A stretch of DNA of 36,715 nucleotides, from assembly GCA_029248915.1 (NCBI GenBank), contig JAQWIK010000055.1, positions 1-36,715 of the forward strand, given 5' to 3'. The DNA comes from Paracoccaceae bacterium (GTDB lineage: Bacteria > Pseudomonadota > Alphaproteobacteria > Rhodobacterales > Rhodobacteraceae). The notes beneath the pieces are model-generated. The model ran no database searches, was not told the DNA's origin, and saw only the letters and a program-made list of their open reading frames with translations. The translations under genes were made by a program, and so were the position numbers. This document shows positions 27,572 through 36,526 of this stretch, piece after piece (position 1 is the stretch's first letter; every line of letters begins with the position of its first letter).

Positions 27572-29489
27572 TTGACAAATCACATAATTTTTCACCAGAT
27601 TGAACAAAACTTCCAACTTTAAAATTTACAGTTTCAATGTAGCAATCATTAGGAGCAACTACCTCGTATTCCATCTTCATAGCCTCTAACGCTAAAATAC
27701 GTTGACCTTTGAGTACCTTACATCCATTTTCGATATAAATTTTAGATACCATACCAGGCATGGGCGATAAAATGTCGCTAGTTTTTAAATTAGAATCTTT
27801 TGTACCTTGAAAAGGATCTTGTGTTTGAAATAAAAATTGACGTTCATCAAATACAATAATTTCATTATCAATTTTTTTTGCCTCAGGTAATTGATTGCCT
27901 TCAAAAGACCATTGGTTCTTATCAAAAAATAAATCAAAAGAATTTCCACAAAACAAAATTTGTATTTTATTGAAATCTGGCTGAGACAATTGAATGTCGA
28001 TAACTTCATCGCTGCAAAATAATTTTATTTTATGACAAATATCAATCCAATGTGAGTAGGCAAACTGACCTGACCTTGGTGAAAAGTAAGACATAGTAGC
28101 GGCGATAATAGCCCTAGTTGAAATAGAATTATGACTAATCAATTCTTCAATATTTTGTTCAATCAAATCAGTTTGCACAACTCCCATTTTAAATTCTGAG
28201 TTCTCTGTTAAATTACAGAGAAAATTGAGATTGGTTTTAACTCCAACAATTGCTGTTTCTTTTAAAGCTTTCTTTAGTTTTGAGAGTGCGCTCGATCTAT
28301 CTTTCCCATAAGAGACCACCTTTGCCAACATTGGGTCAAAAAATGGAGAAACGATATCCCCGGTTCTTATGCCCGTATCCACACGGACATTTGATGGAAA
28401 ATGTAGATAAATAACTTTTCCAGTATCTGGCAAAAACTGATGATTGGGATCCTCTGCGTAAATTCTTGCCTCAAAAGCGTGTCCTTCAATAGAGATATCT
28501 TTCTGTTTTTTTTCCATTGGCCTACCCATAGCAACGTTAAATTGCCAAGCTACGAGATCAATTCCAGTTATTTCTTCTGTTATTGGATGCTCTACTTGAA
28601 GACGGGTATTCATCTCCATAAACCAAAATCTATCTTCCTTCAGACCATCAGACCCATCAACAATAAATTCTACTGTCCCTGCGCCTTTGTAGCCTACAGT
28701 TTTAGCTGCAAGAACAGCTGCTCTACACATAGCATTTCTCATTTTATCGGTCATTCCTGGAGCTGGGCCTTCCTCCAATATTTTTTGATGCCTGCGCTGT
28801 AGAGAACAATCCCGCTCAAATAAATGGACAACTGATTGGCCATCGCCAAATATATGTATCTCAATATGACGAGGTGCCAAGATATACTTCTCTATTAAGA
28901 CCCTTTCATTTCCAAAAGCTTTTTCAGCTTCCGTTCGGGCACTTGTCAAAAGGGTCAAAAAATCTTTCGGATCTTCAACCAACCGCATACCTTTTCCACC
29001 ACCGCCAGCAACGGCTTTGATCAAAACCGGATAACCTATCGAAGCCGCCTCCCTTACCAAGGTTTTATCAGACTGATCTTTGCCATGGTATCCGGGAACG
29101 ATGGGGACACCAGCGTTGAACATAGCTTTTTTAGCTGCATCCTTTTGTCCCATAAGTTCAATAGCCTTAAAATCAGGACCCACAAAAATTAGTCCAGCTG
29201 CCTCAATCTTTTGAGCAAACTCAAAATTTTCAGATAAAAAACCATAACCAGGATGAATAGCACCAGCTCCGCTTTTAATAGCGATCTCGATAATTTCATT
29301 TTGGCACAGATAGCTTTTCACAGGCGTCGAGCTTTCGATTAAAAACGCCTCATCACATAAACTTACATGCTTTGATCCCATGTCTTCTTCAGAAAAGATT
29401 GCAACAGTTTTTAAACCTATTTTTTTAGCAGTTGCAGCAACTCGGCAGGCAATTTCACCCCTATTTGCTATTAAAACTTTATTGAACAA
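27564..29489 (-). CDS. mccA: Methylcrotonyl-CoA carboxylase, biotin-containing alpha subunit
   Basis: Biotin carboxylase plus biotin carrier; with the beta subunit it converts 3-methylcrotonyl-CoA to 3-methylglutaconyl-CoA in leucine breakdown. It has 641 residues. The biotin carboxylase domain covers about 1-445, with A-N-R-G-E-I-A near the start, the ATP Gly loop A-G-G-G-G-K-G-M and R-D-C-S-L-Q-R-R-H-Q-K. A poorly conserved linker (about 450-560) precedes the carrier domain with A-M-K-M, biotin lysine K605. The start is a TTG (M-F-N-K-V-L-I-A-N) with GAAGGA eight bases upstream. It follows the beta gene after 112 bases. Propionyl- or geranyl-CoA carboxylase is possible by family, but the ivd neighbour supports MCC. 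Confidence 0.9.
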   Translation of the reverse strand: MFNKVLIANRGEIACRVAATAKKIGLKTVAIFSEEDMGSKHVSLCDEAFLIESSTPVKSYLCQNEIIEIAIKSGAGAIHPGYGFLSENFEFAQKIEAAGLIFVGPDFKAIELMGQKDAAKKAMFNAGVPIVPGYHGKDQSDKTLVREAASIGYPVLIKAVAGGGGKGMRLVEDPKDFLTLLTSARTEAEKAFGNERVLIEKYILAPRHIEIHIFGDGQSVVHLFERDCSLQRRHQKILEEGPAPGMTDKMRNAMCRAAVLAAKTVGYKGAGTVEFIVDGSDGLKEDRFWFMEMNTRLQVEHPITEEITGIDLVAWQFNVAMGRPMEKKQKDISIEGHAFEARIYAEDPNHQFLPDTGKVIYLHFPSNVRVDTGIRTGDIVSPFFDPMLAKVVSYGKDRSSALSKLKKALKETAIVGVKTNLNFLCNLTENSEFKMGVVQTDLIEQNIEELISHNSISTRAIIAATMSYFSPRSGQFAYSHWIDICHKIKLFCSDEVIDIQLSQPDFNKIQILFCGNSFDLFFDKNQWSFEGNQLPEAKKIDNEIIVFDERQFLFQTQDPFQGTKDSNLKTSDILSPMPGMVSKIYIENGCKVLKGQRILALEAMKMEYEVVAPNDCYIETVNFKVGSFVQSGEKLCDLSKD

Positions 29490-29601
29490 CAGTGTTATCC
29501 TTCATTAACTCAAAGATACTATAAAAGTATATAAATACAAAAACTTAAATCATCTCTAATATCTAATTAATTTTCCCAAGAAGGTATAAAAACCTCTTCG
29601 T

Positions 29602-31206
29602 TTACATTCTAAACAAGCCAAAATTAGTATCTTTAATCGGAGCATTTAAAGCTATTTGTAATGAAAGCCCTAAAACCTGCCTAGAATTCCTTGGATCAAT
29701 AATTCCATCGTCCCAAAGGCGGGAAGAAGCATAAATGGGATGACTTTGTTTTTCAAACATTTTAAGCGTTGGCTCTTTAAATGCGAATTCTTCTTCTTCA
29801 CTCCATGTATCTCCTCGACCTTCTATTTGATCTCTTTTAATCGTTGCCAAAACATTAGCGGCCTGGGTTCCTCCCATGACTGAAATACGAGAGTTCGGCC
29901 ATGTCCATACGAAACATGGATCGTAGGCTCTGCCAGCCATCCCATAGTTACCCGCTCCAAAACTTCCACCAATAATTAAGGTTATTTTAGGCACTTCAGT
30001 TGTAGCAACTGCTGTCACCATCTTGGCTCCATGACGCGCTATGCCCTCGTTTTCATACTTTTTGCCCACCATAAAGCCACTAATATTTTGCAAAAAAATC
30101 AAAGGGATTTTTCTTTGTGAGCAAAGTTCAATGAAATGGGCCCCTTTTTGAGCTGACTCAGAAAAAAGAACCCCATTATTAGCAATTATTCCAACAGGAC
30201 AGCCCATATTATGCGCAAAACCGGTAACAAGCGTTTCGCCAAAACGAGATTTAAACTCGTCAAATTGGGATCCATCAACCAATCTGGCAATAACCTCACG
30301 TACGTCATAGATTGTTCGCAAATCGTGCGGTACAACCCCTATTATTTCATTGGGATCGTAGTCAGGTTCCTGGGGCTCTAGCATTTTGACGGGCTCAGGA
30401 TGCTTTCTATTAAGATTTTTAATTGCCCGGCGGGCCATCGCTAATGCTTGATCATCATTGTCAGCTAAATAATCCGCAACACCCGATGACCTGGTATGAA
30501 TATCACCTCCACCCAAATTCTCTGCATCCACGACTTCACCAGTGGCGGCCTTCACAAGCGGCGGTCCAGCTAAAAAAATAGTTCCTTGATTTTTGACGAT
30601 TATTGTAATGTCAGACATAGCGGGGACATATGCACCTCCAGCAGTACAAGAACCCATCACAACTGCAATTTGTGGGATACCTTTTGCAGACATTCTCGCT
30701 TGATTATAAAAAATTCTTCCAAAATGATCTCGGTCGGGGAATACCTCATCTTGATTTGGTAAATTTGCGCCACCACTATCAACCAAATAAATACAAGGTA
30801 ACTGACATCTTTCAGCTATCTCTTGAGCTCTCAAATGCTTTTTTACGGATAACGGAAAATATGTTCCACCTTTAACCGTAGCATCATTGCAAACAATCAT
30901 ACATGCCTGACCCTCAACGATTCCGACGCCTGCTATCAAACCGGCCCCTGGCGCAGCACCGTCGTATAGATCTTGTGCCGCAAAGCTTCCAATTTCAAGG
31001 AAGTATGAACCAACATCTAATAATCCTGACACTCGGTCCCTTGGTAGCATCTTCCCGCGTTTGATATGCCTTTCTCGTGCTTCATCAGGACCGCCAAAAG
31101 AATTTTTTTGAGCAATTTCTTTCATCTTTTCAATATCATAAAGATGTTTATTCATGTTTTCTTTGAAAATATCACTTGATATTAGAATTTGAGATTTGAG
31201 TTTCAT
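29602..31206 (-). CDS. mccB: Methylcrotonyl-CoA carboxylase, carboxyltransferase beta subunit
   Basis: Moves CO2 from carboxybiotin to 3-methylcrotonyl-CoA. It has 534 residues, the usual length, with tandem crotonase-like halves. Conserved stretches include [43 protein letters not shown], and in the C-half [13 protein letters not shown]. These match MCC beta better than propionyl-CoA carboxylase beta. The ATG has AGGA a few bases upstream and lies eight bases after the acyl-CoA ligase gene. Confidence 0.93.
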   Translation of the reverse strand: MKLKSQILISSDIFKENMNKHLYDIEKMKEIAQKNSFGGPDEARERHIKRGKMLPRDRVSGLLDVGSYFLEIGSFAAQDLYDGAAPGAGLIAGVGIVEGQACMIVCNDATVKGGTYFPLSVKKHLRAQEIAERCQLPCIYLVDSGGANLPNQDEVFPDRDHFGRIFYNQARMSAKGIPQIAVVMGSCTAGGAYVPAMSDITIIVKNQGTIFLAGPPLVKAATGEVVDAENLGGGDIHTRSSGVADYLADNDDQALAMARRAIKNLNRKHPEPVKMLEPQEPDYDPNEIIGVVPHDLRTIYDVREVIARLVDGSQFDEFKSRFGETLVTGFAHNMGCPVGIIANNGVLFSESAQKGAHFIELCSQRKIPLIFLQNISGFMVGKKYENEGIARHGAKMVTAVATTEVPKITLIIGGSFGAGNYGMAGRAYDPCFVWTWPNSRISVMGGTQAANVLATIKRDQIEGRGDTWSEEEEFAFKEPTLKMFEKQSHPIYASSRLWDDGIIDPRNSRQVLGLSLQIALNAPIKDTNFGLFRM

Positions 31207-31214
31207 AATTGTTC

Positions 31215-32771
31215 CTATTTAGACTCCAAAACTGCTTTTTCTCGCAATTTCTTTCTAATCACTTTACCAGTAACAGTCATTGGCAATTCATCTAAAAAAC
31301 TTATCTCTCGTGGATAAATATGCTTTGCCAACCGCGTTTTAACAAACTCCTGCAAGGCCCTGCTCAGATGGCCATCAGCTTCATAACCTGCCTTAACAAC
31401 TACGTAAGCCTTAACTATTTCACTCCGTGCATGATCTGGTTTCCCAACCACACCAACCGTAGCAACTGCTGGATGCGTCAATAGGCAATCTTCAATCTCG
31501 GATGGTCCAATTCTGTAGCCCGCAGAATTAATTACATCATCATCTCTGCCGATAAATTGGATACCTCCGGCACGAAAACAACCCCTATCACCTGTGAGCA
31601 ACCAATCGCCTTTGAATTTTTCTTCTGTTTGATCAGGCCGGCGCCAATATTCCAGCATCATACTTGCAGAGCCACGCTTAATAGCTATCTCTCCTTCCTC
31701 GTCAGTCGGGGCTCCATCTGAGTCTAAAATATTTACCTCATGACCAGGAACAGGTGTGCCCATTAAACCAGAAATTGGCTCTTTATCAGCATTACAACTA
31801 CTTATGACCATATTACATTCTGTCTGACCATAAAATTCGTTGATTGTTGTTTTTAGGTTTTTCTTGCCCCACTCTAACATTTCCGCACCTAAAGGCTCAC
31901 CCCCACAAGCAACCGACCTTAAGTTATTTATTTTCACATCAGATGCCTTTAAAATTCTTAAAGCTGTTGGTGGAAAAAAAATATTACGCACCTTTCCTTT
32001 AAATATTATTTCCAAAGTATCTGTAGTTGAAAATTTCTGCATTCTGGAGGCAACTACTGGAATACCCAAAGCTAAGCCCGGCATCAAAACATCAAAAAGT
32101 CCACCAATCCATGCCCAGTCTGCTGGCGTCCAGAGACAATCTTGATCATGGCCAAGATAATTGTGGCTCATTGACACTCCTGGGATATGACCAGTTAAAA
32201 TCCGCTGTGAATGTAAGGCACCTTTAGGCGACCCAGTGGTGCCCGACGTATAAATAAGAACAGCGGGTGTGTTCGACTGTGTCGACTGAGTTTCAAAGGG
32301 CTTGCCAGTATTTTCGATATCATCGAATATTAATCGGTCAAATTCAGGAGGCAGAAGACCGTTTGACCCATCAAAATCTGTAATCGTACACTTCGCCTGC
32401 GCATCATTTAGCCTCGTCTTGAGGGCATCAGGTCCAAATAGTTTAAATAAAGGGATAGAAATTGCCCCTAATTTCCATATTGCGATATGGCTCGCTGCAC
32501 ACCCAATACCCTGCGAAAGCAGCACTCCGACACGATCGCCGAAACCAACCCCTCGCTTGGTTAATTCAAACGCAATGCTATCTGCGAAACTTCTCAATTC
32601 TCCGTATGTGTATAAGATTGGTCGATGTATGTTGGTAAAGTCTTTCAAACATACTTTTTCAGGAGACTTTCCAACCCAGTAATCACATGCCTGAACTGCC
32701 ATGTTCAGATCGTCTGGGAAATCCCATGTCCAATTCCCATTTTCTTGCTTGAGATAGGGGAAATTTTTCAT
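31215..32771 (-). CDS. Acyl-CoA synthetase (AMP-forming) of the leucine/isovalerate operon
   Basis: ANL-superfamily ligase that adenylates a carboxylic acid and transfers it to CoA. It has 518 residues from ATG 32771. The P-loop [10 protein letters not shown] is at about 175-184, Y-G-Q-T-E-C (A5) follows, then L-T-G-D-R-G and the C-terminal lysine motif T-G-K-V-I-R-K-K. The stretch [12 protein letters not shown] is typical of acetate/medium-chain acid ligases. Substrate is not fixed by sequence; isovalerate or another short branched acid is a reasonable inference from the operon. The ATG overlaps the stop of the preceding small gene (TGATG) and has GAAGG six bases upstream; a TTG one codon earlier is less likely. 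Confidence 0.88.
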   Translation of the reverse strand: MKNFPYLKQENGNWTWDFPDDLNMAVQACDYWVGKSPEKVCLKDFTNIHRPILYTYGELRSFADSIAFELTKRGVGFGDRVGVLLSQGIGCAASHIAIWKLGAISIPLFKLFGPDALKTRLNDAQAKCTITDFDGSNGLLPPEFDRLIFDDIENTGKPFETQSTQSNTPAVLIYTSGTTGSPKGALHSQRILTGHIPGVSMSHNYLGHDQDCLWTPADWAWIGGLFDVLMPGLALGIPVVASRMQKFSTTDTLEIIFKGKVRNIFFPPTALRILKASDVKINNLRSVACGGEPLGAEMLEWGKKNLKTTINEFYGQTECNMVISSCNADKEPISGLMGTPVPGHEVNILDSDGAPTDEEGEIAIKRGSASMMLEYWRRPDQTEEKFKGDWLLTGDRGCFRAGGIQFIGRDDDVINSAGYRIGPSEIEDCLLTHPAVATVGVVGKPDHARSEIVKAYVVVKAGYEADGHLSRALQEFVKTRLAKHIYPREISFLDELPMTVTGKVIRKKLREKAVLESK

Positions 32772-33088
32772 CAAATACCTTCTCGCAAACCAAGTCTTGG
32801 TTTTTCAATCAAGAGTTGCCCCCAAGCCCCAACAGGATACTCTAAAAAGGTGGCTGCATCGATATCACAAATTACAATCATTCTTTCCCAAAATCTTTCA
32901 GAAACTTTCGCGTAACAAGCCAAACGATCGATCGAAACTCCCTTTTCATTCATCTTCTTTACAAAATCATCTGCATAGAAATCTATAATTTCGGTTTCGG
33001 TTATTCTTACACTTTTCATGCCTAGTAGTAGACCAAATGCCAAAGCAGCTATAGATAGGATGCTTAAAATAGCCCATGGAAATTTCAT
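32771..33088 (-). CDS. Small membrane-anchored protein of the leucine operon, unknown function
   Basis: A 105-residue protein with one N-terminal helix (about 5-24, ending L-L-L-G-M-K) that looks like an uncleaved anchor or signal, then a periplasmic-type domain of about 80 residues. It has two Cys (in L-A-C-Y-A-K and V-I-C-D-I-D) that could pair. It starts one base after the ivd stop and overlaps the ligase gene, so it is firmly part of the operon. I recall small proteins in this place in other Rhodobacteraceae; no domain name or function comes to mind. Confidence 0.75.
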   Translation of the reverse strand: MKFPWAILSILSIAALAFGLLLGMKSVRITETEIIDFYADDFVKKMNEKGVSIDRLACYAKVSERFWERMIVICDIDAATFLEYPVGAWGQLLIEKPRLGLREGI

Positions 33089-33089
33089 T

Positions 33090-34250
33090 CTATCGCATCA
33101 AAGCGACTAGTTCGCGACCGATGAGCATTCGCCTAATTTCAGATGTACCGGCTCCTATTTCCATTAATTTTGCATCCCTAAAAATCCGCCCAACTGGATT
33201 ATCACTTAAATAACCGGCTCCACCTAAAGCCTGTACTGCTTGATGTGCAACTTTCATTGCTTCTTCTGAAGAATACAAAACGCATGCCGCAGCATCCTGT
33301 CGTGTTACATTTCCCCGATCACAGGCTTTTGCAACTTCGTAAACATAAGCTCGAGAGGAGTTCATTGCTGTGTACATATCAGCAATCTTTCCCTGCATGA
33401 GTTGGAAATCACCAATACTTTTACCAAACTGCTTTCGCTCAAGCATATACGGCAAGACCTCGTCCAGGCAGGCAGCCATGATGCCAGTTCCAATGCCCGA
33501 AAGAACCACTCTTTCATAATCTAAACCCGACATGAGAACATTGACACCCGAACCCTCTTTTCCAAGCACATTTTCGAATGGCACTTCAACATCTTCAAAA
33601 ACAAGTTCAGCTGTATTCGAGCCCCGCATACCCAATTTATCAAAATGTTTACTGGTAGAGAAGCCCACCATATCTTTTTCTATAATAAAAGCAGTTATTC
33701 CTTTTGAACCAGCGTCCTTATTAGTTTTTGCATAAACGACCAAAACGCTCGCATCGGGGCCGTTTGTTATCCAATATTTATTTCCATTTAAACGGTAGTA
33801 TCCATTTCGTTTTTCTGCACTGAGCTGCATTGACACAACATCAGAACCAGCACTTGGTTCTGACATTGCAAGAGCTCCTACATGCTCACCATTTATTAGT
33901 TTTGGAAGAAATTTACTCTTTTGCTCATCATTACCGTTGAGATTGATTTGATTTACACAAAGATTTGAATGTGCCCCATATGATAAACTTACTGATGCAC
34001 TAGCTCGAGCCACTTCCTCAACCGCCACAGTGTGAGCCAGATACCCCATGTCTGCGCCCCCATATCCGTCGACTGTTATACCCAAGATGCCGAGATCCCC
34101 CATTTCTCGCCAAAGATGATCCGGAAAATAATTGTCCTTATCAATTTTAGCGGCTAAGGGTTTTAGGCTGTCTTGAGACCAACGGTGCACAGCCTCACGC
34201 ATGGCTTTTATATCATCACCTAGATCAAATTCCATTGAAGACATAAACAT
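33090..34250 (-). CDS. ivd: Isovaleryl-CoA dehydrogenase
   Basis: FAD acyl-CoA dehydrogenase that oxidises isovaleryl-CoA to 3-methylcrotonyl-CoA in leucine breakdown, passing electrons to ETF. From ATG 34250 it has 386 residues. The FAD/substrate motif [11 protein letters not shown] is present, the catalytic Glu sits in G-L-D-Y-E-R-V-V-L as in isovaleryl-CoA dehydrogenases, and the C-terminal Q-A-L-G-G-A-G-Y and E-I-R-R-M-L-I-G are normal. An upstream in-frame ATG at 34280 would place the start inside the operator; ATG 34250 has AAGGTG six bases before it and fits the family N-terminus. First gene of the operon. Confidence 0.94.
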   Translation of the reverse strand: MFMSSMEFDLGDDIKAMREAVHRWSQDSLKPLAAKIDKDNYFPDHLWREMGDLGILGITVDGYGGADMGYLAHTVAVEEVARASASVSLSYGAHSNLCVNQINLNGNDEQKSKFLPKLINGEHVGALAMSEPSAGSDVVSMQLSAEKRNGYYRLNGNKYWITNGPDASVLVVYAKTNKDAGSKGITAFIIEKDMVGFSTSKHFDKLGMRGSNTAELVFEDVEVPFENVLGKEGSGVNVLMSGLDYERVVLSGIGTGIMAACLDEVLPYMLERKQFGKSIGDFQLMQGKIADMYTAMNSSRAYVYEVAKACDRGNVTRQDAAACVLYSSEEAMKVAHQAVQALGGAGYLSDNPVGRIFRDAKLMEIGAGTSEIRRMLIGRELVALMR

Positions 34251-34265
34251 AGTGATCACCTTTAT

Positions 34266-34279
34266 TGAACGCTTGTTCA
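34266..34279. promoter_or_regulatory. Palindromic operator candidate of the leucine operon
   Basis: TGAAC-N4-GTTCA is a perfect inverted repeat with 5-bp arms. It begins at the edge of the -10 box and covers the expected transcription start of ivd. Its form resembles operators of TetR-family repressors, such as those reported for fatty-acid and branched-chain amino acid catabolism in proteobacteria, but I cannot name the regulator, and none is encoded in the window. Confidence 0.5.
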
Positions 34280-34307
34280 TTTAAATTAAAATGATCGCTC
34301 ATGTCAA
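34279..34307 (-). promoter_or_regulatory. Sigma-70-type promoter of the ivd operon
   Basis: A perfect TTGACA (34302-34307) is followed after 17 bases by TTAAAT (34279-34284) on the minus strand; TTTAAA, one base closer, is an alternative -10. Start of transcription would be near 34272, inside the palindrome, with a leader of about 20 bases before the ivd ATG. Confidence 0.6.
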
Positions 34308-34376
34308 GGTATTAGTCCATAAATCATGGTGATAAACAAATTTTTCAAAATTATGGAATTACATTGCAATCAAAAC

Positions 34377-34398
34377 AAAACTAAATATCGGTAGTTTT
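34377..34398 (-). terminator. Possible weak terminator after the aminotransferase gene
   Basis: AAAACTA and TAGTTTT form a perfect 7-bp stem around an 8-base loop, beginning at the aminotransferase stop codon. The second arm ends in TTTT and is followed by GTTTTG, a rough U-rich tract. The stem is A/T-rich and therefore weak. It precedes the ivd promoter by about 70 bases. Confidence 0.3.
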
Positions 34399-35588
34399 TA
34401 TTTATCAGATAATGTTTGCACTACGTTTTTAATAATTGAAGCAATCAACGCGCAGTCTCTTTTAGTAAATGAAAGTGGCAATCGCAAATCAAGTAACCCT
34501 GACAAAACCCTATCAGTTTGGGCCATAGGTTCGGTTTGAACATATTTCCAACTATCATATCGAGATGTAAATCCATGTGGATTGGCTTCACCGAACCATT
34601 TCAATTCCACTCCTCGGGAAAAACAGTCGTCGACCACCCTTTTTACTTGCTCTGAAGACCAATCTAATAATAAAAATTGAAATGAACTCCCAACGTACTT
34701 TTCAGTCTTGGGTCTTTCCACTATAGATAAACCTGCCGTAGCTCGCAAACCTTCTTCTAATATTTGGTAAAGTTCATTCCATTTCGCAACACGCTCCATG
34801 AGATCATCCAATTGCGGCCTTAAAATTGAAGCCCTTAAGTGATCCATTCTTCCCGAAATATTCGGAGTTTCATATTTGATTAAATCGTAGTGTTGTTTTT
34901 CAGGCCCTGCAGGATGCCTATCATATAGCATATAAGATCCAGATAACATCGTAGCTTTGGCCATTATATAAGGATTGTTCGTTACCAGTAATCCACCCTC
35001 TCCCGAATTAATATGCTTGTATGTTTGCGTTGAATAACAGCCAATAACACCGTCAGTCCCCGACCATCGATCTCCCCATTTCGCGCCCATGGTATGCGCG
35101 CAATCTTCTATCAATTGGATATTATTTGAAGCACAAATGCTTAGCAGTCTGTCCATATCGCAAATATGACCTCGCATGTGGCTCAGCATAAGCACTTTAG
35201 CGTTTTGGGACTTTGCCTCTAAATCATCAAAGTCAATTACCAAATTTTCAGTTACACCAACAAAAATTGGCTTAGCACCAACGGAGGCAATTGCGCCAGG
35301 TACTGGCGCAAGTGTAAAGGCATTTGTTAACACGTTATCGCCATGGCCCACTCCCAATGCCCTAAGCGCAGTCGACAAAGTATAGCCACCAGATGCCACG
35401 GCTAAGCAATATTTTACGTCAATAAATTTTGCAAATTCAAGCTCGAGGGAGCCCACTTCACCAATCTCATTTTTACCCAAGTTGTATCGGTGCAATCGAC
35501 CCGAACGCAAAACTCGTGTAGCCCGTTCAATTGCAATTTCAGGAAGCCCATCTTGTTGTGTGAAGTTACCGTGAAATTTATTTTCCAT
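34398..35588 (-). CDS. DegT/DnrJ/EryC1/StrS-family PLP-dependent aminotransferase
   Basis: Aminotransferase of the sugar-aminotransferase (type VI) family, which usually adds an amino group to nucleotide-linked ketosugars. It has 396 residues. The PLP lysine is K191 in Y-K-H-I-N-S-G-E-G-G, and the PLP-ring aspartate is D162 in I-E-D-C-A-H. The A-S-G-G-Y-T-L loop (about 65-71) binds phosphate in relatives. No sugar-nucleotide synthesis or glycosyltransferase gene adjoins it, so substrate and pathway are unknown. It stands alone between AT-rich gaps on both sides and has no Shine-Dalgarno before the ATG. A role in surface polysaccharide is possible; a secondary-metabolite role cannot be excluded. 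Confidence 0.88.
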   Translation of the reverse strand: MENKFHGNFTQQDGLPEIAIERATRVLRSGRLHRYNLGKNEIGEVGSLELEFAKFIDVKYCLAVASGGYTLSTALRALGVGHGDNVLTNAFTLAPVPGAIASVGAKPIFVGVTENLVIDFDDLEAKSQNAKVLMLSHMRGHICDMDRLLSICASNNIQLIEDCAHTMGAKWGDRWSGTDGVIGCYSTQTYKHINSGEGGLLVTNNPYIMAKATMLSGSYMLYDRHPAGPEKQHYDLIKYETPNISGRMDHLRASILRPQLDDLMERVAKWNELYQILEEGLRATAGLSIVERPKTEKYVGSSFQFLLLDWSSEQVKRVVDDCFSRGVELKWFGEANPHGFTSRYDSWKYVQTEPMAQTDRVLSGLLDLRLPLSFTKRDCALIASIIKNVVQTLSDK

Positions 35589-35727
35589 GATGCATTGATG
35601 ATTAAATTTTATAGAATGGTCAATGTTGTCTATGTATATTTAATTTATAAATATGAATATCCGTTAACATATATTTAATTTCAAAAATTATAAAATTTAA
35701 ATATCGACACTAATCACAATCAAAGGT

Positions 35728-36403
35728 TCACTTTATCTTGAGAAACAGCTTTTCTATAGTTGGAACCAGTTCATCAAAATGGCCAATTATTGCATCTGGC
35801 TTGAGAGAACTTATGTCTGTGTCATTAGGTGGAAAATCAACTAAAATTATCGGAACATCAGCGGCTTTTGCGGTCTTATAATCTGTGATACTATCGCCAA
35901 CCAAGCAAGAGCGATTGGGCTTTCCATCTAACCGTCGCAGCGTTTCAAAAAAAAGGGGCCGGATCTGGCTTCCGAACAGAAAGGGTATCCGCACCTACAA
36001 TGGCCTTAAAATGATTTTGGGCAGACATTTTACTTAATAACGATTTAGCTAAGTCTTCGGGTTTGTTTGTACAAATACCAACATTCCAGCCCTGTCCAGC
36101 CATTTTTTCTACACAAGCAATCGCTCCATCATAAAATACGGTTTTTTTATAGAGATTTTCGCGATAATGTTTCAAAAATTTAGGGTAATATTCTGAAACA
36201 ACATTGGATAAATCAGGTTTTTTTAACAAGGTTAAACCTTTAGTCAGCATAGCTCTCCCTCCATGAAGAGCCGTACCTCTATGCATTTCTTCAGAAAGAA
36301 CATCGGAATAGCCCATTTCCTCAAAACACAAATTAGCCGCCTTAAGCATATCTCTGCTGGTATCTGCCAGCGTACCGTCCAAATCAAAAACGATTGATAT
36401 CAT
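35728..36403 (-). pseudogene. gph: Phosphoglycolate phosphatase (HAD family), interrupted by a one-base frameshift
   Basis: HAD-superfamily phosphatase that would remove 2-phosphoglycolate. The 5' frame (36403 to 35945) gives 152 residues with the nucleophile motif D7-x-D9-G-T and the cap domain, then ends at TGA inside an 8-T run read K-P-D-P-A-P-F-F-stop. The 3' part continues in another frame as F-F-E-T-L-R-R-L-D-G, with the metal motif V-G-D-S-I-T-D, to 35728. Removing one T from the run (A8 on the plus strand, 35947-35954) restores one frame of 224 residues, the usual length. Both halves are otherwise well kept. It may be a sequencing or assembly error, a fresh mutation, or a slippage site. 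AGGAAG stands four bases before the ATG. Divergent from glmU. Confidence 0.85.
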
Positions 36404-36457
36404 TTAACTTCCTGTGAAAGATGAAATATTCAGTCTTGTAACAAAAAGCAACGATTT

Positions 36458-36472
36458 GTTAAAGAATTTAAC
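36458..36472. repeat. Inverted repeat in the gph-glmU intergenic region
   Basis: GTTAAA-GAA-TTTAAC is a perfect 6-bp inverted repeat with a 3-base centre. It overlaps the candidate glmU -35 box and lies about 55 bases before gph on the other strand, where it could influence both genes. In AT-rich DNA this may be chance. Confidence 0.25.
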
Positions 36473-36495
36473 TTGCTTTGGTCTCATGGTAAGAT
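36468..36495 (+). promoter_or_regulatory. Candidate glmU promoter
   Basis: TTAACT (36468-36473) and TAAGAT (36490-36495) are separated by 16 bases, each with 4 of 6 consensus positions. The start would be near 36502, giving a leader of about 25 bases that includes AAGGTG seven bases before the glmU ATG. Confidence 0.35.
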
Positions 36496-36526
36496 ATTAA
36501 CGCGCACTAGATCAAGGTGTCGATTA

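Noticed and set aside
29560-29601. Stem-loop after mccB as a terminator
   Set aside because: The stem AGGT/ACCT needs a bulge to extend, and no T-run follows; mccA continues the operon.
34251-34280. Longer ivd start at ATG 34280
   Set aside because: It would place the first codons in the operator and use the real Shine-Dalgarno as coding sequence.
35589-35727. Promoter of the DegT-family gene
   Set aside because: The gap is so AT-rich that many -10-like boxes occur and none pairs with a well-spaced -35; no site can be chosen.
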